Source: Arbacia lixula (lineage: Eukaryota > Echinodermata > Echinoidea > Arbacioida > Arbaciidae). From it: a DNA stretch of 64,000 nt. The stretch covers positions 17,849,694 to 17,913,693 of the forward strand of contig OZ022583.1 in NCBI GenBank assembly GCA_963669155.1. Direction: 5' to 3'. Numbering within the stretch: position 1 is the stretch's first letter; each line of letters starts with the position of its first letter. This document shows, piece after piece, positions 12,921-25,104 of this stretch. The position numbers were made by a program, and so were the translations under genes. The notes under the pieces are model-generated. The model worked only from the letters and a program-made list of their open reading frames with translations. It searched no databases and was not told where the DNA came from.

Positions 12921-13034
12921 CTGCATCCTTGGTTGCTAGGTGCTGAGCAAGCCGGGCGTTCTTCTTCTCTAGCTCCTGCTTCCAGGTGGGCATGCCTGTC
13001 TTGTGACCAGACGGCACGTTGATGGCTGGAACGT
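12921..13034 (-). CDS. WK-motif gene, exon with WK motif 6
   Basis: The acceptor CCTCTCAG and donor GCAG|GTAATT bound 114 nt, phase 1 both sides. After VPAINVPSGHKTG comes MPTWKQELEKKNARLAQHLA, the last WK motif (W near residue 1146), which looks like the start of a short amphipathic helix. The acceptor lies at the end of a pyrimidine-rich block whose other strand holds a (GA)n microsatellite. Confidence 0.85.
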
Positions 13035-13078
13035 CTGAGAGGCGTGGGAGGTTGTGGAGACAGGAGGAAATTAGGTGA

Positions 13079-13183
13079 ATAATGGGGCAGAGGGGGGAGA
13101 GGTAAGAAGGTAGAGAGAGGGGGAGAGATGGAGAGAGAAGGAGAAAGGGGGAGAGAGAGAGCGGGGGAGAGGGGAGAGAAGGG

Positions 13184-13232
<49 letters not shown>

Positions 13233-13255
13233 GAGGGGAGAGAAGGGAAATGAGC

Positions 13256-13290
<35 letters not shown>

Positions 13291-13310
13291 GAGGGGTGAG
13301 GGAAGAGGGG
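13079..13310. repeat. (GA)n microsatellite and purine-rich block in intron
   Basis: Two GA runs (about 13190-13227 and 13260-13287) inside GGGGAGAG-type purines. On the gene's strand this is the pyrimidine-rich region upstream of the exon at 13034. The serine/leucine open frames here are repeat artefacts. Confidence 0.95.
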
Positions 13311-13903
13311 GAGATCAAAAGTCAATAAAACCCTAGTTTACAAGCATGAATCATATGAACCCTGAACAATCCAGGAAGCAGATTATATCAGGCAAACTTC
13401 ATGACAAGCTATAGATCTTTAAAAATCGTAATCTCTAATTGTGACAGCTGGCATTGCTTCTTCCTTCAGCAAGATATGGTACACACTCTTCCAACAAGGG
13501 GTGCAGTCAGAGTTCAAGCAGATGCGAGGATTCTTTCAATGAGATACGTAATATCTTCTGAAGCACTCAGGGTAAGATATCTGCAGTCGTGTTAGTCCAA
13601 CCATGTTGGCATTTTGGCACCAATTATTGGCTGGCTCAACCTCCCTCATTTAAGTATAAAGGTACAGACCAACGCATGTCCTAAATCCCCACATACGCCA
13701 ACCATACGCTCCCTTCAGCCCCATCAGTTCCATAAAAAATATGGGACCATGTTGTAATCAGTATGGAGCTTCCACTGTTTGGTACTGAGAAGTTTAACTC
13801 CTTATGCACCACTGAGGCATATTTGCACAATTAATACACACAAATCCAAAATAGTAGCGTTTTGCCAGGCACACAAAAAGTTTCTCAAGCAGAGACGACT
13901 AAC

Positions 13904-14090
13904 CTCCTGCTATCGTGTGGCGGTTGAGTACTTTCTCTGACTTGCTGGACTCCACAGAGCCTTTCTCCTCGCTGTCAACAGAGGGCATCTTTGGCAGGAG
14001 TTTACGCTTCTCCATCAGGTCTTTCTTCCACTGGGGCGTGTTGTTGTTCCCGTTGGTTTCTATCGTTGCGTCCCGAGGGGAGCGCAGAGG
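13904..14090 (-). CDS. WK-motif gene, exon with WK motif 5
   Basis: The acceptor GATACAG and donor GGAG|GTTAGT give 187 nt, phase 0 in and phase 1 out. It codes PLRSPRDATIETNGNNN followed by TPQWKKDLMEKRKLLPKMPS, the fifth WK motif (W near residue 1087), and a serine/lysine/glutamate tail. The motif-to-tail layout resembles the exons at 22.5 and 13.0 kb. Confidence 0.85.
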
Positions 14091-17000
14091 CTGTATCAGA
14101 GAAAGAGGGAACCAACACCAGGGTTAGCTTGTAATCACCTTACATACTACTGCTCAAGTGCTTTGGCAGTTTATCAGTTTGATATCAAGTATAATAAATC
14201 ATAACTATTCTTTTTAATAAGACATCTTGACAGAAATATAATAAATGTATCTGAATCACAATATTAATCATCTTCTCATGACTTTTTTCCCCTTTCAACT
14301 GTGCAAAGTCAATCCTATAATGTAGACCATTGAATCAACAACACCTCAGAAAAGAGAAAAGATAGATGTAGATGTATATGAATCTCCATCAAGTATATCA
14401 AGCTCAATTTTACAGCATGGTCCATGAATGATTGAAAGGTGCCGTCTGATATTTTTTAATGGACTTGAGCACTACTTTTAAGAGCAATCTATCTATTCAT
14501 CTATATATCAATATTGTATTCTTTTCTATATCTTCTATCTACGTCTGTATGATTCAATTTTAATAAAAGCTCTTTGAGTGGCAATAAGATGGAGAAAATG
14601 ACAATATAACATATCGCATTCACCAAATCAAATCTATAAATCCAATAAGAGAGTTTTAGAATTTAGCAAAATATCTACAATGAAAAACAGCAAAATGCTT
14701 TATTTCTGCTAGCTTAGAGAAAGAAGATTCAAACTAGTACTGGAAGAAAGAGCAAACCAGTTAAGAGAGAATTCAAAGTGTGCAAAGTTCCCAGTGCAGA
14801 ATGTATACAGAGAAATCACACAACAGGTGCATAAAGTGTGCAGTGTGCAATGAAAGAAGATGCACTATGAAAGAAGAGGCGCTGATGAGACGAGATAACA
14901 CCCAACAGTTTTGAGAGTACACGATAGACAGATCATTTCTTTTTTTTACTACAGCATCATCCGTTACATGATGATTATTATGCCTCCTACTATGCAGAAA
15001 GATCAGAGATTTAATTTCTGTTCTCTTGTACTAATTAGCCATTTCTTATTGTCTATACTAACTTTTGAGGATAAAACATATGCACATAGGCAGATTGAAT
15101 AAGAAATGCATAATGCATATTTTTATCTCCACATCTCCACATGTTGGAGAACTGGGGGGAAGGATGAAGGAGTGTTTATGTTTCAATCACTTAAGAATTT
15201 GTGTGGGAACAGGGGAAGCTACCATGAGTACCCTGGCCAAAACCAATGAATGTATGTAACATACGGAGATATATGCACATGTAAATATCCACAAAGAAAA
15301 TATGATACCGCAAGAAACAACCATAGACATGCCCAGAACGAATACACGTTGCTTGCTTGATTGCTAGGTGCCTTGTCTGTTCTAGACACTGGATTACAGC
15401 TTTCAATCTACTTCTATCTCTTGTCATTGATAATGTATACACTGAATGGATCCTATTTGATATGCTGTCTGCATGGTTCATTCTCACCTACCGGGTAGTT
15501 TTTTATCTTTCCTTTCATCATGTGACCTACTAACTGAAGTCTGCTCCAAGACCAGCTACTCCGTGTCACCTTATGTCAAATCAAGTACGGTGAAACCTAC
15601 TTCAGTAATCATCTGTTTATCACAACCTTATATTTGTTGTTTCTCTTGAAAAAGTGTTTTGTCCATTGAAACCTATGTTCAGGTACATAAAGACCATCCG
15701 CTCATGAAACTCTTTAGGTTTTTGTCTATATAGGTTTGACTGTATTGGGTCTACACCCAAATCAAACAAATCAAAAAATCTTGAAATGACAGCCCCAATC
15801 TGAATGGAATATTATCCAGATCAAGATGCATGATGCATCACATGAGACCTTGACAGGACCAGCAGAGATCCTGACCTACGCTTCAGACATGCATGACTGC
15901 AACCTGGACTATATGCAAAGCTTTTACCTCCTACAACATCTTATAAGTTACATGCAAAGAAAAACATGCAAAAGTTATTGAGGAGTTTAACGGTGATGTG
16001 TATTTTTTTTACAGACCAAAAATATAAAGTTGTCTAAAAAGTTAAACCAAGTAAAATATTTTAGCATTTCCCTCAGAAAATGGGAACTAAATCCTGTCCA
16101 TAATGGACTGACCAGAATATTTTCTTCACAGATTGATTTTATTCATAATGCCGGTACATTGTATAAAAATGGAAATAACATGGAAAATGCATGCAAAATG
16201 AGTCATGATTTCTGTAAATGAGAAGATATTCCCATGCGACAATGAGAGGATAATGTCTTTCAAAATATTTGATTTTTGCTTTAAAATGTCAATAAAGTGA
16301 CTGATCACAATTTAGAAATGTCATAAAAGAACTCACTGTTGCTTCAGAGTCGTCAGTTAAGGGCTTACATCATAATACACAATAAAAACAATAATATTGG
16401 AAAAGGTTTAATTAGGCTGGTTCTGAAAATGATAAAAGTCATAATAAACTAATCACATCATTGAATTTCAGTCTATTGGAATGACGATCAACTGCTTCTT
16501 CATATCTGGTAAATAAGAGCAGTATGCACTGTATTGCAATACTATTGACAAAGTAATAATTTATGTGACTTATCGAAGATCACTGGAATGACCTGTACGA
16601 AAAAATTGCAAAGGAATCTAAACATAAAAAAATTGACTACTTGAAATGCATACTGCACAATGCAATACATCAAAATGTTAGCACACATTGAACCATGTTA
16701 AACACAATGCACATAAATAACAAATGTTAACACATAAATGCAATCACATTATATATGAAATTATAATTAGATCAGATTAGGATAGAAGAGATTAAAGGAG
16801 AAGAAGATGGAGAAGGAGGAGAGAAGGAGAAGGAGAAGAAGTAGAAGATGATGATGGATAAATATTGTATAAATACTGTACAATGCAATATATTAATTTG
16901 TTCCAACTTCCCACACAATGTCACTCAATGTTAATATAGACAAATGCAATCACATTAGGTGTGAAATTAAAACTGAATAAGAATAGGAAGGAAGAAGAAG

Positions 17001-17580
17001 AAAAAAAGAGAGCGAAGAGTAGAAAAAGAAGGAGAAGAAGAAGAAAAATGAGGAAAAGAAGGAAAAGAAGAAGAAGTTGGAGAAACATAAAGCAAAGAGG
17101 AAGGAGACAAAAGAAAGATGAGTAATATTATCATCCAAAGAAAAGGAGAGAGAAGTACACAAAAAAATTGAAGATCAAGAGACAAAGAAGAATCATTAGA
17201 CTTCATGCAACAGGGTTAAAGGCAACATCAAGCACAAGACAGAGCAAGTCATGGTGACAGAGCAGACCAAGACCACACAGTCAAAGCAGGAGGCAAGCAT
17301 GCACAGGTAGAGGGCAATGAGAAACAGATCAAGAAGCAAGATGACCAACAGCTTGGCCAAGATCTTTATCATATAGTCAAGAAGTTGCATGAAGGGTGGA
17401 AACATGATGTGCTAGAGGGGAGACCAAGAACGAAGTGTGCAAACCCAAGAACCAAGGAAGAGAGAAGGAATAGACCAAGACATGATGCGCAAGATGGAGG
17501 AACTAGGGTACAGTGCAATTCATGGACCAAACATTGAGGAGTTCAACCACAGAGCAAGAGATAAGGATGCAGGCAGAGGA
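14091..17580 (-). other. Intron with purine-rich patches
   Basis: AT-rich intron. GAAGGAGAA-type purine runs occur at about 16795-16850 and 16980-17160, on the plus strand. No gene, RNA or element was recognised. Confidence 0.6.
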
Positions 17581-17584
17581 ATAG

Positions 17585-18000
17585 TAGACCCAGAACCAGG
17601 GCCTAGTTCTGGATGTAGCCCTGATTCTGGGTCTAAACCCAGAATCAGGGCTACATCCAGAACCAGGGCTAGACCCAGAACTAGGCCTAGACCCAGAACC
17701 AGGGATAGACCCAGTACCAGGGCTAGACCCAAGAACCAGGGCTAGATCCAGAACCAGGGCTAGACCCAGAATCAGGGCTACATCCAGAACCAGGGCTAGA
17801 CCCAGAACTAGGCCTAGACCCAGAACCAGGGATAGACCCAGTACCAGGGCTAGACCCAAGAACCAGGGCTAGATCCAGAACCAGGGCTAGACCCAGTACA
17901 CGGGATAGACCTAGAACCGAGAATAGACCTAGTACCAGAAAAAGACCCAGGAACAAGGCTATACCCAGAACCAGGACTAGACCCAGAACCAGGGGCAAGA
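17585..18000. repeat. 18-bp minisatellite with 127-bp higher-order unit
   Basis: About 23 diverged units of AGACCCAGAACCAGGGCT. A block beginning AGAATCAGGGCTACATCC is repeated almost exactly at 17641 and 17768, giving a 127-bp higher-order unit. The array ends about 35 bp from the exon boundary at 18035. Leucine/valine/glycine open frames across it are not genes. Confidence 0.93.
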
Positions 18001-18034
18001 TGCAAGATCAAGACCAGAGTACACCAAGACTCAC

Positions 18035-18580
18035 TGTGATGCTTCCTCCAGACATCTTCCTTCGCTGCTTTCTCTCCAAGGCCTCTCGTTTCCAGGCAGG
18101 CATGCCACTCACAGCAGACTCCGCCTTCTTGTCCCCCGTCACTATGGTAACCTTCTTCTCCCCCGCCCCTTCCTTTTTCCCGTTGCCAGGCTTTGCCTTC
18201 TTATCCTGCCCGTTGCTAGTGTGGGCGGCGTCCCGCGGGGTTTTGGACGTGGGAATGATTTTGCTTGGTTTCTGGCTTCCCTCACCCCCCTCGACCCCAT
18301 TACTCTGATCCTTATTGTGATCATTCTTTTGCACAATGCTAGCTTTACGCTCTTCTGGTTTGGATTTGCTCTCTTCTTTTGTTTCTTCTGACTTTTGCAC
18401 AACTTCTACTTCATCCTCTTCCATTTTTTCCTCTTTCACCTCTACTTCTTCTTCCTCCCCTCCCTTTATCTCCTCATTCATGTCCGTTTCTTCGTTCACT
18501 GCTTTGTTTTCCCTCTCCGTGGTGGTCGATGTCGATATATCCACCTCCATCTCATCACCCCCATCTACGGAGTCCATACT
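18035..18580 (-). CDS. WK-motif gene, acidic exon ending in WK motif 4
   Basis: The acceptor CGGTCAG and donor ACA|GTGAGT bound 546 nt, phase 0 both sides, coding 182 residues. An acidic E/V-rich first half gives way to a lysine/glycine-rich half. [20 protein letters not shown] then follows, with the tryptophan near residue 1047. This is the best match to the taperin/phostensin-type PAWKRE motif. The intron that follows opens almost at once into an 18-bp minisatellite. Confidence 0.85.
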
Positions 18581-19274
18581 CTGACCGCGGGAAAGAAAAT
18601 AACAAGTGCAACAAAAAATGAGCAACATTCTAAAATAAATGTGTTCACACTCACTTGAATACACTGTGGAAACACAAAAACAGGTGTATATCTACTCGAC
18701 CTTGACTGTATCACATGGAAACAAATCATATGTGAGAACAAATATATACTGTGTTCCAATGGAATAGAAAAGGTGGGCTGTCATATTCATATTTACATGA
18801 AGTAACTACAAGGTGATAGATATTTGATGTCTTGAAGTACTGTCAAATGGAAATCTGGTCGATCAGATTATAAGATAGCATTACAATATGATAGATGAGA
18901 TCTGGCTATCTCATGGATGTCAAACTAAATATAACTACAACAAACATATACTGGATGTGTATATCTAAACATGACTAGTGCTAAGAATGAATAGCGGCTG
19001 GAGGTTACATTGTACGTTAAAGGTATACTCCCCCTAACAGACGCTGCTTAAAAAGAAAAGAAAACGTATTATAATAGCTCTGATATCATCAACATATCAA
19101 ATCAGGATTTCAATAGTATTTTAACCACAAAATAACAAATTGAAGTCAGAATAAGAATAAACCTTCTCATACACCCACAAACAATGATTTGTTTTTCCCA
19201 TAATGAATCAATGACAAATAGCCATGAACTATGAATATCAAACTTAAGTTCTTGCCTCCATCGCATCACCTTAC
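18581..19274 (-). other. Intron, nothing recognised
   Basis: AT-rich, single-copy-looking; no structured element was seen. Confidence 0.6.
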
Positions 19275-19837
19275 CTGAGAGAGTTTGATCTTCTTGGAGT
19301 CTGTCTCCTCCTTCCTATCCCCCTCCTCCTCCACCTCAGCTCTCTTCCCGTCCAGCATGGCTCTCTCCTTGTCCATGCTGCTCTGCTGCGCCTTGGTCAG
19401 CTCCGGCTTCTTCCTTGCGATGGGCGGCTTGACCGGGGATGAATTGGCTGGAGACGATTTAGCCGGGGTGGACTTGACCGGGGATGAATTGGCTGGAGAC
19501 GATTTAGCCGGGGTGGACTTGACCGGGGATGAATTGGCTGAAGATGATTTGACTGGTGATGAATTGGCCAGAGAAGACTTGACCGGCGATGAATTTGCTG
19601 GGGACGATTTGACCGGTGATGACTTGGTGACCAGTGCGGGCTTACTGGCTGGTGAAGGTTTAGGAACTGGAACAGGCTTACTGACTGGAGAAGGTTTACT
19701 GCTCAGAGAAGGCTTAGTGACCGGTACAGGCTTGCTGACCGGAGAAGGCTTGGTGGTCAGCTGGGGTTTGTTAGCTGGCGATGGCTTCTGTGTAACAGGA
19801 ACCTTCATGGCTGGCTTGCTTGGGCTTTTCTCTTCAT
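19275..19837 (-). CDS. WK-motif gene, exon with K-P-S-P and S-P-V-K repeat domain
   Basis: The acceptor CATATAG and donor CAG|GTAAGG give 563 nt, phase 1 in and phase 0 out. The 187 residues begin with about eight short units resembling KPSPVSKPVPV. An array follows in which SSPVKS, SSPANS and STPAKS alternate; part of it is an exact 45-nt (15-residue) DNA duplication near 19429-19518. The exon closes with a charged helix-like segment (KKPELTKAQQSSMDKERAML). The many S/T-P-x-K sites suit proline-directed kinases; phosphorylation itself is inference. Confidence 0.85.
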
Positions 19838-19901
19838 CTATATGGGACAGGCACACAGAAAAATTATTATATTCAATTTACAGGGGCTCCTTTTCCAGCC
19901 T

Positions 19902-20040
19902 GGGCCCTGTCACGTAATGAATTGCGATTGATCACAACTAGGTTTGTGATTGATATCAATCCTAACTCTGTACATTACACATACAGGATTGAATTTGTGA
20001 TCAATTCATATTAATCGCAACTCTTTTAAAGACAGGGCCC
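19902..20040. repeat. Foldback repeat, GATTGATATCA family, best-preserved copy
   Basis: Ends GGGCCCTGTC and GACAGGGCCC are perfect inverses. Internal arms carry AATTGCGATTGATCACAAC and TTAATCGCAACTC, with TTGTGATTGATATCAATCC in the middle. Total length is 139 bp; it is non-coding. Confidence 0.8.
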
Positions 20041-20925
20041 TGATGTCAAGTATCAATCACCCTTAATTAGATTTGGGGTTACATCATCTGATGAATGAAT
20101 AGCACACTGGCTCTTTTGTCATTTGTTTGGGCTCTTTATTGCATTCCTGAAGCTAAATCATGCTGACAGCTGAGCCCTGTGCATTTTTTTTTTCACTGAT
20201 GGGATGTGTGGGGGGAAAATGGAAGAGCAATATAAATAAGTCTCCATACAAACTACATGGCAATAGCAGAGGGTGACGGGGTGATGTGTGTCAGTTTTAT
20301 GCATAACTTTCAAACAATTGACCCTTTGTCAAAATTAGCAACAGCTTTCATAGACCAATTACGCAATGGACGGACAATGCACTGAATAAATACCACTAGA
20401 CTGCTCATTGGGATTGTTTTTCATGAAGTTGTGTTGGATGATGGATGTAAAGACATTTTACAGTGTGCCCGGAACAACAATAGAAGCAGATGCACCTTCT
20501 CGGAGCTGAATAGCTGTTGCCATATTTGCATAATAAATTGAAATGTGGTTGACTATCTAATAAATTCCCATTTTACTCTGTGAGTTTGGGAATTGACCTG
20601 GGGTCATTTACTAAAAGCAATAATCTGCTCATGCGCAATTGCAATTACGAAATGGCTTTTTGTTGTGGAACAAAAGATATCAAATACCAGGGAGCAAGTG
20701 AGAGAAATTTTCATCTGTACTGCTCAAGAAAGAAGCATCCATCAATCTTAGACACATTTCGCGGTCTATTAAAGCCAAGAGGCAAAACAGGATATGAAGA
20801 TAGATGCACTGAACAAGCGAGAGTAATTAAGGACGGTATCAATAGGCAGGGAGAGAGAGCAGTAGTAATGCACCTCTACAACTTGATTGGTTGTTTCCTG
20901 GACAAGTCTGAGACGGAAGACAATT

Positions 20926-21480
20926 AAGACACTGTTCACATTTTCAGCGTAGTAGGATTAGTTCATACATGAACAGACAGAGCAATGTTTCTTTGTATCA
21001 TAGACACTGAACATGTTGATACTCCCAATAACAACGGACCACTACAGCATTAGTTGTTATAAACAGAAAGCTATGGTTGTATCATAATCACCGAACATGC
21101 TGACACTACCACTTAAAACAGATAATTAAGACACATTGTGTTCACATTCTCAGCATAGTAGAATATGTTGATATTTAGATGGGGCTATGTTTGCATCAAA
21201 ATGACTAAACATGTTGATAATACCAATAAAAGCAGATAATTCAGACATACTGTGTTCACATTCTTAACATAGAAGCATTAGTTGATATGAACAGAGACAG
21301 AGATATGATTTTATTTTAACCACTGACACATGTCAAAACTCACAATAAGAACAGACCATTACGACACACTGTGTTCATATCCTCAACATAGTAGTATTAG
21401 ACAGAAAGATAGAGCTATGTTTGTATTCCAACCATTGAACATGTTGATAGTCACAATAGAAACAAACTAATCTAAACAAT
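20926..21480. repeat. Degenerate tandem repeat of about 110-120 bp
   Basis: CTGTGTTCACATTCTCAGCATAGTAG-like and GAACATGTTGATA-like blocks alternate about five times with spacings of roughly 87-121 bp. It is strongly diverged, so old. Confidence 0.7.
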
Positions 21481-22405
21481 TCGCACATTACATCAATGAA
21501 GCCAGGAGGAATAGGTTGTGTTTATATTCATTAATATATACAGGAAGGTGTTAGAACTGGAGTCGGAACGAAGAGTAATTTATTCATACACCAGTCGCGA
21601 TCATTGATACCACAATAGAATATTTTACGCGTTTGGTTCTTTGATCCAGTGATGACCGCCGCCAAATATGCAAGACAAATATTGGATGCATTTAGAGGAA
21701 TATACAATCTGCATGCGCAGAAGATTTCAGAACCACTTCATGTACTGAAGTACATGTGCAGTAGTAGTACATCTTATAATGATACGAATCTGTGAATTTC
21801 AGATTATATTGTTGCGTCGTTTTTGTGATAAATCAAGAATACTGTAGAAAACATGTCAGAAAAATGCCTCAATATCGCACATTGGGCAATCATATTTCCT
21901 TACAAATATCTTGTAAATCGTTTATTGAGTGTTTCACCTTCCATTGAAACAACGTCGATTTCGTGTCCGGAGATGTCCGAAAACGTTACGGACCAAATTC
22001 TTTCTACAATTTTATCAAAATTTCCCTTCGCTCACCTCCAAACTAATTCCCAGTGTGTGTAATAAGATCAGCTATGAACTCCCAGCGAAGGCTGAACGGT
22101 TGACATATTTCTCAAAACAGATTTTCTTTTGTTATTCAGAGGAAGGCACTGCCTCATTAGAAATACAGCGTATTGTTTAAAACACCTGAATGTCTTGAAT
22201 TTTTATGAGGCGGTGGTCATCATAGATCAAAGGAAGTCTATCCGAGCGCAGTCCATCCATGATAGGTCCATGATATATATCACATCACATTTTGTTCATG
22301 TCGTCCAAAATCATTCTTGTCAATTACTTTCCTGAGCAGTTGCCTGTGTATGTGCATGTGTGTGTTTTGTGCATACATTCATTTCACATGACTTTGATCA
22401 CTCAC
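21481..22405 (-). other. Intron, nothing recognised
   Basis: Single-copy-looking sequence between the degenerate array and the exon at 22406. Small plus-strand frames have no support. Confidence 0.5.
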
Positions 22406-22533
22406 TTTTATCTGCTGCCACCCCTGGTGATGATGGCTCTGGCGCTGGCGCGGCAGCTTTCTTCTTCTTCATGAGCTCCTGTCTCCACTGCGGAACACTG
22501 GGGGCGCTCTCCTGCTTGGGAGATGTTGAGGAC
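22406..22533 (-). CDS. WK-motif gene, exon with WK motif 3
   Basis: The acceptor ACTGCCAG and donor AAAA|GTGAGT give 128 nt, phase 2 in and phase 1 out, coding 42 complete codons. SVPQWRQELMKKKKAAAPAP is the third and a near-ideal WK motif: aromatic, then basic, acidic and leucine, followed by four lysines. The tail is alanine/proline/serine-rich and leads into the repeat-rich exon at 19837. Confidence 0.85.
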
Positions 22534-23467
22534 CTGGCAGTAACAAGGAAGCACTCATTGATAACAATACTATCAAGCATGGCACGCTAGCAGCAGTGGC
22601 AGAACTGAGAGTGGGTGAGTGTTTATGTTGGCTGGTGGCCATTCATAGTTGTATCAGGTGATTTGTCACATGTGTTGTGATACTTTCACACAGGTATTAC
22701 AATATTACAAAATTTATGAAAATCAACTTGATGATCAACCATCTCAACCCAATGCTCATAGTTAAATTTTCAGGCTTTGGTCCAGTAAGGGTGTCGAAAT
22801 TTGCCATGGAAATGCAGTAACTAAAGGGTTGTGGCTTTCATGCAGCCTATCCGCTCTCTACGCAATAGGTTTCGGACGACCAGCCCAAAACCTCAAAATA
22901 TAGCGAGCATGATAATTTCACTTAAAAAGTTAGTTACCAGTTCTATTATTGGGAATGAAGTTCTAATACAGAATCTGCTTCCATTTTCAATGGTTCTTAC
23001 AAAATGTTATTTGCTTTGACCTGCAAAACGGACACCTTGTCTTTCAGTGAGTGTGTAGGTGTAATCTAGGCCACTACTAGCCTGTACCTTTAATATTTGC
23101 TTTCTATACAGCTCTGATAATGACTTATGAAAGCAAGGCTGCAGGAACCATCCACCCAGTATTACAGGAAGTGGCATCTTGATACACAATCTAGCACAAT
23201 ATTGTCTTGACACTTAAGACATAAGCACCCAATACTCCAAGTATAGGGGTTGAGGTGACATCTTTGTTACTATAAATTTGTTTTATCTCTCTTATTCAGA
23301 TTCTATATACCTTTTAGTATCATTTTGTAGTTCAAAAGGAGATTCATTCATTCATTATGTAAGTCTGCTCATGATCAATAAAAAATAACTTGGATTTCAC
23401 AAATAATTCTACAGATCCTGAAGTAATGGGATTACAATAGCGGGCAGATCAGACAGAGGGTACTTAC
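22534..23467 (-). other. Intron, nothing recognised
   Basis: No structured repeat or gene was seen. Confidence 0.5.
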
Positions 23468-23667
23468 GGAATTGGAGGCAGCTTCTTGTTCTTGGCATTA
23501 CCCATCCAGGAGGGGGTCTTGGGAGACTCTGCCTCCTCCTTCCTCTCGGACGGAGGAGTCTTGGGATGGAGGATGTCTGAGTTCAGACCTTCTTCCTTCT
23601 TCTTCTTCTCCTCCTTCACCTCCGGGACGGCCTTTGGCTTCTGCTTAAGTTCCTTCAGCCAGGCAGG
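23468..23667 (-). CDS. WK-motif gene, exon with WK motifs 1 and 2
   Basis: The acceptor CCCCCCAG and donor CC|GTAAGTA give 200 nt, phase 0 in and phase 2 out. The exon starts directly with PAWLKELKQKPK, the first WK motif, and later has TPSWMGNAKNKKLPP, a degenerate second one. A lysine/glutamate-rich linker separates them. Placing a motif exactly at the exon start fits exon-wise duplication of the motif unit. Confidence 0.85.
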
Positions 23668-24130
23668 CTGGGGGGCAAGGGGTAGTTAGCACACATACAA
23701 TCATACATCCAATCAAATGATGCATGCTTTAACAGATTGCAGCATTAGGGCTCCAAACCTTGCCCAAAGTATCACCACTGTGCTCCCTCGCACCAATGAC
23801 TGCATCCATCCCTTCCGTCATGAATGATACCTAGATATGAAAGCTATTTCTTCTATGTGTACCTATTGCATAACATGATCCCCCATGGAAGCACCCTCGC
23901 AGTGTAGGTGCATGTGACTTTTGCCCACTATGCGTAAAGCTAGCTATGGCGATGGGATCGGATATTTGACTGCAATATTTCTTCTGACTTCTACATCATA
24001 CTAACTACCTACTGCCTAAGTGAGCGAAAAAAAAAACTCAGCCATGAAGCTACATGTATGAGGTAATACTCCCAGAATTCGCTGAGGATGTCCCTACAAA
24101 TATCAGTTATAATCAGATCTCACGAGATCT

Positions 24131-24273
24131 GTCCTCTCTCTCTCCTCTCCATCTCCTCCCTCTCCCTCTTTCTCTCTCTCTCCCTCCTTTTATCTCTCTC
24201 TCTCTCTCTCTCTTTCTCTTTATCTCTCTCTCTCTATCTACCGATCTCTCTCCATGTCTCTCTTTCCTCCATC

Positions 24274-24351
<78 letters not shown>
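24131..24351. repeat. (CT)n/(GA)n microsatellite abutting a 5' splice site
   Basis: Imperfect CT from 24131 becomes pure CT at about 24279-24351. On the gene's strand the intron therefore begins GTAAGAGAGAG and stays GA for some 70 nt. Serine/leucine and arginine/glutamate open frames spanning the boundary are artefacts. Confidence 0.97.
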
Positions 24352-24354
<3 letters not shown>

Positions 24355-24582
24355 CTGTGAGGGCTCTTTCGGGGGCACAACCTGAGACTGTGGCCGAGGC
24401 TTGGCCTGTGGGCGTGGCTTGAGCACCGACTTGCCAGGCACAACGGCTGGCAGGGCTTTGACACCAGGGGGCGGTGCTTTCCTAGGAGATGACAGGGGCG
24501 AGGACTCCGTCTTAGAACTCGTTGAAGAGGATTCTGGGGTGGAACTCTGGAAGCTCTTGCTTGGAGTGCTTGTAGGTGTCTT
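24355..24582 (-). CDS. WK-motif gene, Ser/Thr/Pro-rich exon
   Basis: The acceptor CCTTGCAG and donor CAG|GTAAGAG bound 228 nt, phase 0 both sides. The 76 residues begin KTPTSTPSKSFQSSTPESSS and continue as a lysine/proline-rich disordered linker with several SP/TP sites. The donor runs straight into a long (GA)n microsatellite in the intron, so the splice signal at +5 and beyond is itself part of the repeat. No domain is visible. Confidence 0.8.
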
Positions 24583-25104
24583 CTGCAAGGTGGGGAGACA
24601 GGTACAGGTACGGGTATGAATGATGCATGATGAATGGAAAATGAATGGATGAATAAAAGGATGTCTGGGTGCATGGATGCACAAGCAATTGCTAACCATG
24701 CAAAAGATCAATCTCAAGCAATTACTCAATTCTGTAGGCATAACCTTTTGCTTGTGCTCAAATCTGACAATCTGACAGTAAATTGTTGCCATCACACCAA
24801 CACCTGGGCACATCCACCTTCATATCTATAGGCACTCACGGGCAAACGTACATGTTGTTACGGGAAACAGGAAACAGCAAACAGGAATTATCTTTCCATC
24901 ATTGGATGTGATGCTTCTTTCATTTTTTTGTTGTGTTTCTTATAACCTCACAAATGATACCTACACACATAGTCACACATATGTGTGTGTAGTGTGAATG
25001 AATAGTTTCATGATTAGTTTTTAGTGTCTCAGCAGCCTTTGTTTTCATTGCACTAATGCTGTTACTAAAGAAGTGACATCACTGCACCCCGGCCTGGATC
25101 TCAC

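Noticed and set aside
12917-13325. Serine/leucine-rich minus-strand frames
   Set aside because: Translation of a GA microsatellite; only the last 114 nt are exon, in a frame fixed by neighbours.
16950-17206. Phe/Ser-rich minus-strand frames
   Set aside because: Translation of a purine-rich run; no gene evidence.
17503-17998. Leucine/valine/glycine repeat proteins on the minus strand
   Set aside because: Products of the 18-bp minisatellite; they lie in an intron.
20580-20927. 115-codon plus-strand frame
   Set aside because: Begins at a non-ATG codon, lies in an intron of the minus-strand gene, no family recognised.
24054-24422. Long Ser/Leu frame on the plus strand
   Set aside because: Crosses the CT microsatellite and the antisense of a real exon.
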